DNA from: Latrodectus hesperus
Taxonomy: Eukaryota > Arthropoda > Arachnida > Araneae > Theridiidae
Assembly: GCA_037975125.1 (NCBI GenBank)
Contig: JAJQOW010000183.1
Span: forward strand, 95,005-159,004
Direction: 5' to 3'
Length of the DNA stretch: 64,000 bases
Of this stretch, positions 23,573-35,725 are shown piece by piece. Position 1 is the stretch's first letter; each line of letters opens with the position of its first letter. The notes beneath the pieces were generated by a model. It searched no databases, was not told where the DNA came from, and saw only the letters and a program-made list of their open reading frames with translations. Made by a program: the position numbers and the translations under genes.

Positions 23573-24189
23573 TAAAGTGCAGTCTTTTTTAGTATTGCCA
23601 TCATGCATTAGATGCAACTGAGCAACCTAGTTCTCTCATTATACATAATTTTATTTATCTTAATATAATTCTGACTTAAATATACTTTTCTAGCTAATGT
23701 TTTCCTCTATACTAGAAAGAATACTACTCAAAAGCTAATTTTCAAATATCACAAAAGCATTTTCCTTCAATTCAATCCCGCCACACACGATAGGATTTCT
23801 GTGCTTGGATTTGTTGAAATGGGTAGAAAGTACTTAATCACACACTTCCTTCAAATTCTGCTCTCCACAGTAGGGGAGACATATCTGGAATGGGAAGTTA
23901 TTTTTAAGGTTGTCATTTTTCAACATTTATTGCTTTTGTTTTAAAATGTGTGCCTTGTAAATGGAAATCGAAATTAAAAAAAAATTTATTCATTCAAAAG
24001 AGTTTTTCAGTCACAATTATTATAAATTGTAATAAACAGCAAATAATTTCAATTTCGCTTAAGGGTAAATAATTTTCTTTTTTTTATTTTTAATCAATTT
24101 ATTATTTTTAATTATTTAATTTTATCATTGTTTAGCTGTATAAAGAATATTTATAGAAAACAACAGAATAATCTCAACTAATACCTAAC

Positions 24190-24354
24190 GCCGAGCTGGC
24201 AGCCGAATGGTTAGCGATCTTGCCTTCGGTTCAACGGTTCGAATCCCACCTTGGGCATGGATGTATGTAGTGGTTCGGAATCTACTTTAAACTGTAGGTC
24301 CCGGTCAAATTAGCCCTCGCGTGCAAAAAAATGACCGTTGAACGACAAACAAAC
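24190..24354 (+). repeat. tRNA-derived SINE, family 1, nested in Harbinger
   Basis: Plus-strand copy of the insertion at 15387-15553, with A-box region GCTGGCAGCCGAATGG and B-box GGTTCGAATCCC. The T-arm stem is imperfect because the family's 'gtttgtg' run before the B-box is missing. Confidence 0.85.
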
Positions 24355-24667
24355 TTCTTGTTCAAACTTAATTCATATTTTAAAATATAAAAAATAAAAT
24401 TTTAAAATGTTCATTTTGAAGATTTGTAAGCATTCTGAAATGAAAAATATATTGTTTTCTAATAAAACTTATTATAAAATTTCGTAGTTAAATTTTACGT
24501 TAAATTGTAATTATAGATGTTCATTCAGATAGAGAATAATTTTACAAAATTAATTATTTAATTTATTTCATCACAATTCTCAACCAAACTTGTGTCCAAA
24601 TTAAGGGAAGATACTTCAGCACGTGGAATTGCAGTTTCGTCCAGAAATTATAAATATCCAAAGTACA

Positions 24668-25042
24668 TTAAGACGGCACACATATGCATCCTCCGTGCTT
24701 ACACCACTTTTTTCGGTTCATTGGTTTTTCTCTTTTATAGGATCTACGGCGGATATTAATTTTTTCCTTTACTTCGTTAATGGAAGCCTTTTCGTCTATC
24801 TTTTTGTTTATTTCTAATAACGTTTCGTAAGTTAACTTTCTTTTTATTTTATTTGTGTAATCGACACTTATTATTTGCCACAAATAAGGCTCATCTTTAT
24901 AGACTTCAATAATATCTTCATGGGCATTTTTTAAAAAGGAATCTAAAGTTCGGGTCATATTGTAAAACGTGAATATAAGTTTCAGTAAATGAGAAATTCT
25001 TGTGCCTGCCCAACTTCCCCACACACGATACAACTTGTTCAA
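24668..25042 (-). pseudogene. MADF-domain protein fragment, right arm
   Basis: The 124-codon reverse-strand frame keeps EDIIEVYKDEPYLWQII and NKIKRKLTYETLLEI of the MADF-like domain. It differs from the copies at 14675 and 51908 at its start, because about 140 bp upstream has been lost and the frame now begins in sequence near the terminal repeat (MNKLYRVWGSWAG). That makes it the most damaged of the three. Confidence 0.65.
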
Positions 25043-25189
25043 AATACCAGTTTTCCACGGAAAAATCCTATCGTGTGTGGCGGGCTTCAGTCTAGACCAG
25101 GACGAAATTATATAATAGAGCTAAAATGAATATAATGCCTACAATATATTATCAAATAAAAAAGTCTTAATTATGGTATCTCTTTATTT

Positions 25190-28100
25190 GCTAGTCTGTA
25201 AAAAAGGAAGAAGAAATGGATGTTATTTAATACGAATTTTTCCCTCTCATTTCTAGAATGGTTGCTTCGCAGTCACTCTACACTTATCACCATATTGCCT
25301 TACAGATCATCTCCTTCCTTCAGTGATATCTGGATACAAGACTTCTACCAAAAATATGTTACACTATTCAGCCATTGAGCATAATATACCTCCGCAGACG
25401 ACCAAATTTGGATCCACGTAAAAGACTCTTCTAGTGATGGTCCCGAAATAAAAGCATGTCTTAAGTTATTTTCAAGTCAACCGTCATGGAAAATTTCTTT
25501 TGGCACTAAAAGGAGGTAAAGAGAAGCAAAGAGGAAGAGATTTCATTTATGAGGGGTCAAGTTCTTGTGCTCCTCCAATCTCTCTAAATGAGAACTGCCG
25601 ATGACCACTTCTCGAAAAGAAGCAGCGTTTAAGGGAGGATCAGTTTGGTGTATAGAGTTTTCCAATGAAAGTAAAAGCACGACTCCTGCCACCCCCTCAT
25701 TCACGAAATGTTTTGTTTGTTGGTACCAAGCTCTATTCGACTTGTAGTTGATACTTTGTCTTCTTCTATATCTGCTTTAGTTATTTATTTAGTTATTTAT
25801 ATTCTGATCATTCCCATGTTTTCAATATAATTTGAACAAATAATCAGTTTATTAAATTTCTACAGTGAACTTTTTGAAGCTAACTTCAAAAGGATTAAAA
25901 CTAGGAAAACAAGGCTTTGGTTTTGTGTAGAAGGGTTTCTTCAGTTTATATCATTGCTGAAATCTATGTTATTAAATATTTAGCCATAAAATTTTACTCT
26001 GAATGTGAACAACAGAGTCATCCAACCTAACATTTCTGATGTTTGAATCGATGTACAATGGCTTCTAAATAAATATAAAATTAACATTTGAAATGAAGAA
26101 TGACAAAAAAATAAAATAAATAAAAAAAACTGCATCCATTCGCATATTTTTCTTATTTAGTTTTAGCTGAAATAAGTAAAAATAACTGTCAGATTTTTTT
26201 TAATATTAATTGTTTTTTTTCATGTAAAGATGGAAATATTTTATTAGCTGAAAAAATTAAACCCACTCATAATTAGTCATAAATTGTAGTTTCGATTTAT
26301 AATTAATGATTAATTTTTTCAGATTTCATGGGATACAATAGGATCAAGTTTTTGGAACAACTCGTTTTCACTTTTTTTTAACTCTGAAGCATTTGCCACT
26401 AATTTTGTAGGTATTCAAAAAATTTATTTAAGCAAGCATAACACTAAGGAAATAAAATCGTCCCTTTTGTTTAGAATATTTTTTTAAATATATAGCCTAT
26501 GGATTTTTGAAAATATATGATCGTTTATACATAATGGTTGCTAGTCATATATAAATTATTTTTCATAGCTTTAATATTCCACATATTGTTTAGTCGTTAG
26601 GAAAAATAGTGTTTGATTACAATTTCATGTTGTTATACGCTTTACTTTATATTTTCATCTGTGAATCGCTCCTTTAACTGCCGTGCTGGCAGCCGAATGC
26701 TTAGCGCTCTTGCCTTCGGTTCAACAGTTTGTGGGTTCGAATCCCACCTTATGCATCGATGTTTGTAGTGATTCGGAATCCACTTCAAACCATAGGTCTC
26801 GTGTGCAAGAAATGACCGTTGAGCGACAAACAAAGCAACCAACCTCTCTCATTGATTAAATATGTTAAATTATTGAACAAGTTAAAAAAATGTACTATAA
26901 CAAATGTTCTTTGCATTTTCAAATGTATTGAATTATCGGACTATCTTATGTTATCATATGCAAGGCAACTGAAGTTGATATTTTAATGAAGTAAAGTAAA
27001 ATCGTATTTTTACTCGAATTTAAAAAGGGCATTCTACTGAAGGAACGTTTTGGTCTCATTTGATTTTTTAAAAGGATGATTTACATGCAAAATTGATTAA
27101 TTCCACTTTTGAATTTCAAGAAATTTTAATTAAAATAATTCTATATATCATACATATCTGCATATATTCAAAAACAAACCAAATTCATAATAATAATATA
27201 TACCATTAGAATCCTGAAAATAAATGAATCAATACCCTCAATTAAAATAAACGTTTTATATATTTTGACGGTTTTCCAAGTCTTCTTGTCGAGTTATTTG
27301 ATTTGCCAAATGCATAAATCAAAGAAGCATTGAACGCATCATTTAACAAATTTCATGAAAATAAAAATTCAAATTTATTTATTGAGAAATAAAACATCTT
27401 GTGGTAGATTAATTTTTATTATGTTTAATATCAAATACTTTGCGATTTAAAAAGTTTTTTAAATTTTCATATCGAAATTAGTTTTTCTTTATTATTGTAA
27501 TTTAACATTCGTATCCGTGATGTACGTATGTTACAAAATAATAATGATCTGTAAAATTAGTGTGTTAATTCATTATATATTGATTAAAATAATTTGGCTG
27601 GTTTTTTCTTCGTTCTGCTAAATATTTAGGTTTTTGACACTTTTATTTTTGACTTTAAAAGATACTGATTTATATATCATAAGCATGAAGTTGCATATAC
27701 ATTCATCTGAAAGTAATGATAAGAAACATCTGTAGAGTTTTTCCTGCATTTTTTATTTTACACATAATTTATATTTAAAAGTAATTTATTTAATCGAGTG
27801 ATATTAACAGTAAATATTTTCTAGTAACTTTTTAGGAACTTGTAATATAAAAGTTTTTGCTACCCGTTGTTGTGACAATGATTAAATTTTGAACTTAACG
27901 CTAAGGATGTATCTAAGATATGAAATTGTGGTAAAAGTTGCATATTTTATATTCTACGATGTTCGAAGATGAACAATTTGTAAATCATTTATTGTTCGTA
28001 GTTTTGCCAAACAACGTGAAATCATTGTTCATGAAATTTGTTTTTAGTGAATCAGAATCTAAACTTATCTAATTTATAATTATTAAGGCATGCATTCCTG

Positions 28101-28390
28101 TATAAACGAATTTATAAAATTTTTAAGTGCTCTTATTTTGCCGAAACTTTTATTCCAGATTTATGTATATAATGTGCAACTTTATCTAAAAGGAGCTTTA
28201 TTTCCGTATTCCAAGAGAAATCTGATATATAAAAATGAGAATTACCTTTGTATGAATTAAAAATGTGAAACAGATAATTTTTTATTTAAATTGTGAAGAA
28301 ATGTTTAGTTTTACTAAAAAAATACAATGCACACAGTATGGAATTAGACAAAAATGGCTTAAATGTACTCACATAGTGTGTATACATATG
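25190..28390 (+). repeat. Macro-repeat unit with SINE
   Basis: About 3.2 kb between pyrimidine-tract blocks, including the SINE at 26678. Blocks are in the same order as in the preceding unit: 25615, 25870, 26045, 27710 and 27960. It is the forward partner of 11200-14420. No gene is seen. Confidence 0.65.
26678..26842 (+). repeat. tRNA-derived SINE, family 1, best-kept head
   Basis: The T-arm at 26731-26747 is a perfect hairpin (GTGGG / TTCGAAT / CCCAC), and the A-box region reads GCTGGCAGCCGAATGC. The body runs to gacaaacaaag. Flanks keep a degraded target-site duplication (cgctcctttaa / ctctctcattga). Copy B stops 20 bases into the same SINE (about 53990-54007). Confidence 0.85.
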
Positions 28391-29342
28391 ATGGTCTATA
28401 AAAGAGAAAGAAAAGCATTTGCTCCTTAGTATGGGATAAGCCCTCACCTTTCTTCAGTGATTACTTCGCTGCCTCTTTCAACTTATTACCAAATTCTCCA
28501 AACTCACAGATTCTACAATAGTAATATGTGGGTACAGGACCTCTGCCTAAAATGTGTAACACAGCACACCCGTTCAGAATAATACCTCCACTGGCAGCCA
28601 CTATAGAATCAACGTAAATAATCTTTTTTCTATTATGCTATTGAAAGAAAAGCATGTTCTGTGTTCCTGTTAAGTCTACTGGCATGGAAAATGGATTTTG
28701 GCCTTGTAACTTCTCTTATCCATAAAGAGGGCGCGAGATGAGGTTTCATATTCTTGTGTTCCTCTGATTCATATTAGTGATGGCTGTGGCGACACATTTT
28801 AAAATGTATGCAGCTCCAGGCTGATTAGGCGTACTTTAACTCATATGGACACAGTAAACCGCAACTCCTGTCACCCTATTGCTGTAAGCAGTTATTGAGC
28901 AATGTTTGTTGGTTGGTTTTGGAAACTTCAGCTATGTCCTCCTCTATATAGCTGATTTTCTTATTTGTTGATCAAGCCATTCCTATATTTTACACACAGA
29001 AACATTGAAATTATTAAATTATCTATAACTGTTTTCTTAAACTTCAAAGGGACTTATTAATAGATAAACTTGAGAATTTTAAAGTTAACACACGCACAAC
29101 TATTTTATCCATTTATATCATTACTGAAAACAAAGTTATTAAATGTTTTTCCATAAAATATTCGCTCTCAGTAAACAACAAAGTTATCCAACCTAATGTT
29201 TTTGCGTCTTGGTATGCAGAGGTTTTTAAATAAAGATAGAAATATCAGTTTGATGTGAAAAATTACAATTAAATAGTTGCGTGCATATGCGCTTTTATAT
29301 TTTCATATTTCTTGAATTAAGTAAAAATAACTCTCAGATTTA

Positions 29343-31274
29343 CAGGGTGATTATAAAAAAACTTTGCCAACATCTGCACTTCTAGCGTCCATTCTATTTA
29401 ACCAATCAAGATGATATTTCAAATATAGTTCTTTTGAGATATGAGCTCGAGATTCTGTGAATGGCAACACAGTGGCCCTCGCGGTTACAGTTATAGTGAC
29501 AGAAACTCGAAATTTTCGAATGGCAACGTCTACTTTTTACCATCGCAAAATGTTCAGCAAATGCGAAAACCCTAAATAGCGTTGAAACGGTACCGATATG
29601 TCTAAAAACGGACGTGTTCTGCAAACACAAAAAATAGTTCTCAAAACCGGCCAATAAAACACGATCTCGGCGCACGCAATAAATTTGCATGTGACAGAGT
29701 CAAGAAACCAATCACAGAACGCCGGTCACCAGATATTCAGCGTAGGAAACCTATAAAATACCAAGCGGGTATGCGAAGTCGTCATTCGGGAACTCGCACA
29801 TGCCGACGATATGAGTCTTCCTAGGAAAGTTCGCGGTGAATTGATCAAACTCTTTTACCAAAATGGGATGAACGCTGCGGAAGCCTTGCGTGTGTATCGC
29901 CGCAATCATCGACAACGACGCGGCGCATGTACTCTGCAAGCTCTGCGTGATTTAGTGCGGAAATTTGAAGATACAGGCTGCACCTGTGACAAACAGCGCT
30001 CCGGATGGCCAACTGTTTCTGAGGACGTTGTCATGGAAGTGCACCATACAGTGACTGCAGAACACACAGAAACCGCAAGAGGCATAGCGCGCGTGTTGGA
30101 TATTCCGAACTCAACGGTCCGCAAGCTCTTGCGCTCGGTACTTCACATGTTTCCCTATCGGTTCCAGCGCGTCCAGATGTTGGAGCCGGGTGACCCACAA
30201 CAACGTCTGGACTTCGCAAATGCATTTTTGTTACGATATGATGCGGATAACGACTGGCCACTTCGCATACTATGGACGGACGAGGCGCATTTCACCTTAA
30301 ATGGCAGCATTAACACAAAGAATTGTGTGCACTAGGGAGAGACGAATCCTCATGCTGTGGCGCCAGTACCATTATTTGACGCCAAAGTGACTGCGTGGTG
30401 CGGCATTACAGCTACATTTGTTCTGGGCCCGTTCTTCTTTGAGGAAACGACCCCGACTGGCCCTGCAACATGTTCTGTAACGGGCCCTCGGTATGCAGCC
30501 ATGCTGAAAAATTATGTCTTACCGGAGTTGCGTCGGCTGAATGCACTCAATGACATTGTTTGGATGCAAGATGGCGCACCTCCACATATAGCGAGGTCAG
30601 TTAAAAGGCTCCTTGATCAGCATTTTGGTGATCGCATCATCTCACGCTATTATCCTTTTCCGTGGCCTGCGCGATCCCCAGATCTGACGCCTATGGATTT
30701 CTGGTTTTGGGGCTATCTCAAATCCAGAGTTTATCTGTGCAATCCTCAAACATTGTCGGACTTAAAGGATTCTATGCGGCGTGAGATTGGAAACATCCCT
30801 CGTGCCATGTTGCGTGCAGTGACATTATCCACCGTCTCCCGCATGCAATGCGTAATTGCCTGTGATGGCACTCATGTGGAAAATGTTTGAAATTAATAAA
30901 GATTTTTTTCTCTATGTGTTCTCATCATTCAGCAGTGTCTTGTCTCTGTCGTGTGCATTATTCCTCCGTGCGCTTTGAAGAACTGTTTGTATGTGTATAA
31001 CACGTCGGTATTCGGACATATCGGTACCGTTTCAACGCTATTTAGGGTTTTCGCATGTGGTGAACATTTTGCGATGGTAAAAAGTAGGCGTTGCCATTCG
31101 AAAATTTCGAGTTTCTGTCACTATAACTGTAACCGCGAGGGCCACTGTGTTGCCATTCACAGAATCTTGAGCGCATATCTCAAAAGAACTATATTTGAAG
31201 TATCATCTTGATCGGTTAAATAGAATGGACGCTAGAAGTGCAGATGTTGGCAAAGTTTTTTTATAATCACCCTG
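29343..31274 (+). mobile_element. rosa-like mariner (DD41D spacing), nearly complete
   Basis: A 1932-bp element with near-perfect 276-bp terminal inverted repeats (29343-29618 and 30999-31274), starting cagggtgattataaaaaaac. The target TA is kept at 29341-29342; the right flank reads CA, a likely point change. The left arm at about 10220-10235 has the same flanking sequence without the element, a clean empty site. It is absent from the inverted partner, so it entered after the arms separated or into a lineage not sampled by the left arm. The long terminal repeats are unusual for mariners, most of which have about 30 bp. Confidence 0.92.
29811..30890 (+). pseudogene. rosa-like mariner transposase with one stop codon
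   Basis: One reading frame of 359 codons, close to the usual mariner transposase length, is interrupted only by TAG at codon 175 (30333-30335), where a tryptophan is usual in relatives. An N-terminal helix-turn-helix region covers about residues 10-50. Catalytic residues are D157 in WTDEAHF, D254 in WMQDGAPPH and D296 in RSPDLTPMDFWFWGYLK. Counting to the last D gives 41 residues between the second and third positions, which fits the DD41D (rosa) group; counting to the D of SPD gives 36. TATA- or intron-like signals were not sought. This is the youngest-looking mobile element in the window. Confidence 0.88.
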
Positions 31275-32809
31275 CATTTTACTCTGTTATTCTGTCTTTT
31301 TTTCTTAGTAAGATGGAAATTTTCTATGAACTATATTCAAATAGAACTCATAATTAGTCGTAAATTGTTTGTAGTTACTATTTATAATTAATGATTTTCT
31401 TATTCAGAAATCATGTGACAGGAAAACAATAGTTTTTGGTCAAAATGAATGCCATATTTTAAATCTGAATCACATACATCCATTGTTGTAAGGAAAATAA
31501 AAATAGCTTTTTGAGCAAGTATGAAATTTTGCAAATATATTCGTATACTTTGTTTGGAATTTTTTTTTATAAAATATAAATTTCTATGGAATTTTTGAAA
31601 TATTTGATAGTGTACACATGTTGGTCGTTTATCACGTAAATTGTTGTCAGTATTTTACAGTTTAATTTATGAGAAAAATATTACATTTTTGAATACGTGA
31701 ATTGAATAAATCAAGAGAAATAGCTTAACTCAATTTCATATCTTACAGGTTTTTTTCTTCGTTTTATCAGAATATCATTCGCAAAATATTTAAAATTTAT
31801 ATGTTTGAATTTTGTATATTAAAGAAGATAATAAAACTTTTGCTCTCTGAGACATTCTAAATGACATATAGTCCTGGAACTTGAATGGTTGTTATATTAA
31901 TACAAGAAATTTGATAACTTTTCTATATTTTAATAATGAGTTAAAATTAATTCGTATTAAATTCCCTATAATCACGAGTTTAAGAAAAACGTCCTTTAAC
32001 GAAAAAGTTTGGTAATATAACGGTCAAGGTATTAATAATCGCCTGTTTCTTGCTAAAACTTTTAATGCTGTTTGCATAATATTTTTTAACGTTTTCTTAA
32101 ATTTTTAAATCTAGCTTTGATTTCTTTATTGTGGTAAATTTCACTTTTCTACTGGTAGATATGGTGTGCATTTACAGTGATCTGTATCGTTAATGTCATT
32201 ATTAGTGAACGCTTAAAAATATTGGCTGATTTTCTTTTTTACTTCTGCTGAATAGTGTAATTTTTGACACATTTTTTTTCTTAGCATGACTTTTTTTTTT
32301 TTTACTTTTTTAAAATTATAGGCATGAAATAGTACAAATTTGTGTGAAAGAAATAAAAAGAATTATCTTTTGGAATCTTTTTACATTTCTTAGTATAATA
32401 CTTTACGTTAGTTAAAGCTATAAATTTAATTAGGTAGTATACATTTAAATATTTGTTAACTGGTATATTTTTAAAAATTTTTTGTATAAAAATATATTTC
32501 TTGAGTCGTGCTATCTTGAGATTAGTCTTTTCTTTATCTGTTAACGCCTAGGGCTGATAGCTTCAAAGCTGTTTAGTCCGAATTACGCAAAAAAATTAGC
32601 ATTTGTAAATAATTTTGATTTCTGTGGTCTCGCATATTGCTCCAGTTATTAATGATTTAAACGATTGAAATTTTTCTAACATAACGTGAAATTAAATTTC
32701 ATCTAGAAATGTATGTTGAATTTAAAATGCTATCCCAATTAATTTATAATTAAAATACGTATTTCCATTAAATTGCGTTATTTTTCAGGAATCATATTAA
32801 ACCTTTGGA

Positions 32810-34207
32810 CTTCGTTAAAACTGAGCACCCCAGTTAAAAAGTATCATTTCCTCTTTCACTGTGTATTTATAAATGATTGCACCCCTGATAGAAAAGATTG
32901 ATATTACTAAAATGTCCAGCTGTGTTATTCGTTCCACCATTCTAAACGTTGACAGCAATGATGAACTTCGTAAGTAATGCCACGTTTATGTCAATGGTTG
33001 AATTGGTCACAGAGCGTTAAGAAGTAATCTGGACCTCCTACCTTTGTAATTGTTTTTGCCGATGACCAATTTTCAACATGATGAAACGCTTAGGACTGTG
33101 GGCGAGTGTGTCTGATTTATAAGGATTTCTAAACAAAACAAATAGAGGCTCCAAGTCGCTCCCTTGCTGCATAAAATTGATGTGAAATGCTTTGTATGTT
33201 AGTTTCGGACTTTTTTCGGCTGCAGGATGATACATCGTTCTTTATAGCAGTTTTCCTTATTATTAGTTCAAATTGCTTCTCTGTATTTTCCGTTCAATTT
33301 GAACAAGTAAATAGCTTATTAAATTATTACTAATTAATTTTTCTCAAACTAACTTCCATGTCATTAAAATCTCGAAAAACTTGAGAGCTTTTTCTTTAGA
33401 ATTATTTTATCAATTTACATCATTTGTGAAAACTAAGTTGTTAAATTTTTTACCATAAATTATTCTTTCTCAATGAAAGTTAAAGTATTCAACATGAATC
33501 GTTAGACAAGGTTTTTATAAAAAATAAAAATTCCAGTTAGAAACGAACACTGACACTTGAAAAACAGCATGCACAAAACTAGGAAAACAAAATTGTCTGT
33601 TTTTTTATAGAATATTTATAAATATACGGCGTATAGATTTAAGGAATAATTGGATAATTTACTCATGCTGGTCTTTTGTCATATAAACGGAAGTTCATTG
33701 ATTAATAGTACAATTTATAATTTAGGAGTTACCATTGTTTAATTCTATATTGCATCAGGAAAATCGTTTTTGACTACATTCTTATTGTTAAACATTTTCT
33801 TTTTTATTTTTTATCAGTGCATCATTTGTGAAATATATAAAATTTATAAACAAGTATTTTTAAAGATATATTAAGAATAAGAATTATTTTGGGCTGTAAC
33901 TGCATTCAAGTGTAGAAAATTTGTTGGTCGCCACATATAAGTGAATAGAAAATTATTAATGAGCTAAAGTAATTTCGTATTTCATTCCGTTGAGTTTGAA
34001 AAAAAGCATTCTTCTAGGGGAACAGTTTAGTATTATAAAATAGATTACATGCTGGAACCATTTGCCAAATCCAATAAATCAAGTTTAGAATTTTATGAAA
34101 TTTTAATAAAAAATTGTATGTATAATATATTTAAAAAATATGACTTAAATTCAGAATTTTTACCATGAAAACCATATATAAATAATATAAAAACTTTAAT
34201 TATAAAA

Positions 34208-34262
<55 letters not shown>

Positions 34263-35390
34263 TCTGTGTGTGTGTGTGTGTTTTGATCATTTTTCTCTAT
34301 TTCCTATTTTAAAGATTCAATTAATTTGGAAATTGATTTATGATAGTAAATGAAGCTTATTTCGGCATATTTTATGAAATTTAAATGTAAATTTAATTGA
34401 TTGGCAAATGTTGCATCCAGTTATAGATTTATTTTAAAATATTTAATATTAAATACTTTATTTTTTTGTAAATACATTTTCTTCAATTTTTAGATCAAAC
34501 TTTCTCTTTGTATATGTTATCGTAAACCTCATTTTCCTATACATTAGGTATGTTAAGGAATTATAAAAATCTCAGTACCATTATGGTCGTATAATTGGTA
34601 TTTTAAAATTTTTTAATGTTAATCTTCTTGTCTCCTCTGAATATTTTTTTGACATTTAGGTGTTTGGGTATCAATTTCATTAATCTTATTAATAATAACA
34701 TTAATTAATGTAACTAGCGTGAAGTTGTACGAATTTATTATAAAGTAACATCTAACGTTTCTTTATTTTATTATTTATTTTATAAATAATTTATATTAAA
34801 TAATAATTTATTTAATCAAATAATATTAATTTAAATATTTACTAGTAATTTTTAGAAAATTATAATATAAATTTATTTTTGTAGATTTTTGTGTAGTATT
34901 TAGCATTAAATCTTAATGTTAAAGGTTAGTTTTCAATTTTCGTTTAATGTCGTCTTCAAAATTCTGTTGTTTATATTCATTCGATGTTAAAGATTTATCT
35001 TAACATCATGATATTAAATTTCAATAAAATTTTTTTACGCTAAATCAGAAAATAAACTGATTTACTTTATAAATATAAATTCCTGTGCTACTGTGTTTGT
35101 AACATTTTGTCAACACTCTTACTAGGTAGAAACATTTCACTTAAATATTTAAATAAATTATACTCTAGTGTGTAAAATGTAAGCAAAATTTGCTTTTATG
35201 CCGTAGTTCGACTGGAAATCTGATATACAAAGTGAGTATTCGCATTTGATGGAAATTAAAAAATGCGAAATAGCGTTTTTTTTATTTAAATTATGATGAA
35301 ATTGTATACCTGTCCAAGAATGAATATAATGTGTCTACAATATAGTATCGAAACAATTCTTTATTGAACTCATAGTATCGGTACATATAA
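32810..35390 (+). repeat. Macro-repeat unit, diverged subtype
   Basis: About 2.6 kb. It starts with a weakly similar second block near 32830-33000, then the conserved frame partner of 8276 (33038-33235, minus), the gaactt-type block at 33350, and the 'ccagacaattttgtc'-type block near 33600. The part beyond 34562 is outside the inverted arm. No gene is seen. Confidence 0.5.
34207..34281 (+). repeat. (TA)n-(GT)n microsatellite
   Basis: About 25 TA units followed, after a short gap, by about 9 GT units. The matching place in the left arm (near 7310) has no such tract, so it expanded only on this side. Confidence 0.9.
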
Positions 35391-35544
35391 TTATCTATCC
35401 AAGTGGAAAAACATGCACATGTTCCCTTAGAATGGGGTATGTCCTAACCTTTCTGCAATGGTTACTTAGCAGTCTCCATACCCAGTCTAAGATTATCTAG
35501 CAGTTCTTAAGGTTAAAGGACCGATTTAGCAGTTAACATGCTTC

Positions 35545-35725
35545 AGCTGTTGGATGATCAGAGGATGTATTCGTGCCAAATGGCATCTCACACAAGCTCT
35601 GAGGAATTTATATCATTGATGTGTGCTGTCCAATCCATTCGAGTGATGCTTTCTATTCCAGTAGCTGCTGATTAGCAAGAGTCCGATTTGACTGTGCATT
35701 GTCATATACAAAAAGGAAGGTTTAT
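35545..35725 (-). pseudogene. Decayed Tc1-like transposase fragment
   Basis: Reverse-strand translation gives FVYDNAQSNRTLANQQLLE, a stop, then ASLEWIDSTHINDINSSELV, a stop, and DAIWHEYIL. This follows the order of the Tc1 motif around the second catalytic D (DNARPHRA...FLE), then the W-P-x-SPDLNPIE region and WDALGR. The E is within a region too altered to read. No ends are visible. Assignment rests on order of motifs and is moderate. Confidence 0.45.

Larger units (their letters stand above)
16639..23642 (+). repeat. Copy A centre, duplicated at 43501-50850
   Basis: This 7-kb section is the spacer between the arms of the giant inverted repeat and is directly repeated in copy B. It holds parts of two to three macro-repeat units: the 'gtgaatgtaatgatacgaaac' block occurs at 18062 and again at 21541. 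It also holds the Tc1-like element at 22033. From 16700 to 19180 I see only AT-rich macro-repeat sequence with no gene. Confidence 0.88.
23777..25084. mobile_element. PIF/Harbinger element, shortest copy
   Basis: Bounded by cccgccacacacgataggat and its complement ending ggcggg. Compared with 14520-16503 it lacks the transposase region (join near 24000-24050, with about 25 bp of filler shared with copy B) and about 140 bp near 25000 that both other copies keep. It contains the nested SINE at 24190 and the MADF frame on the minus strand. Confidence 0.85.
19190..25190 (+). repeat. Macro-repeat unit carrying Tc1 and Harbinger insertions
   Basis: The unit runs from one pyrimidine-tract block (19186) to the next (25196). 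Its 6.0 kb falls to about 3.2 kb after subtraction of the Tc1-like element (1540 bp) and the Harbinger element (1308 bp). Ordered blocks include the 'aaaagaagcagcg' block (19600), 'gaactttttgaa' (19843), 'aatcgatgtacaatggctt' (20020), 'cgaaacatttgtag' (21556) and 'gcagccttgtgg' (21740). Confidence 0.65.
28390..32810 (+). repeat. Macro-repeat unit interrupted by the rosa-like mariner
   Basis: About 2.5 kb after removal of the 1.93-kb mariner. The subtype differs from the preceding unit: the 'acctctgcctaaaatgtgt' version of the second block at 28540 and the 'tggtatatttttaaaaa' block at 32461, which reappears at 58295. No host gene is seen. Confidence 0.6.
23643..34562 (+). repeat. Right arm of giant inverted repeat
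   Basis: Partner of 6997-16638. Its outer end near 34562 is single-copy; the left arm's outer end carries the 30-bp tandem duplication. Differences from the left arm are the rosa-like element at 29343, a shorter Harbinger element and a (TA)n/(GT)n tract at 34210. The first 3 kb of this arm (to about 26690) is also duplicated in copy B, which ends inside the SINE at 26678. Confidence 0.92.

Noticed and set aside
26678..26760. Possible functional tRNA gene
   Set aside because: The T-arm is good, but the acceptor stem does not pair and the sequence is followed by the SINE body with a flanking duplication.
26642..26842. 66-codon reverse frame
   Set aside because: It is the SINE read backwards; it includes the translated B-box and body.
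29406..29690. Open frames in the mariner ends (also 30951-31211)
   Set aside because: They lie in the two terminal inverted repeats and mirror each other; no coding role.
29906..30261. Reverse frames within the mariner transposase
   Set aside because: Shadows of the sense transposase frame.
34207..34281. Possible CRISPR or tandem-array signal
   Set aside because: Simple dinucleotide repeat; no spacers or repeats of the right form anywhere in the window.
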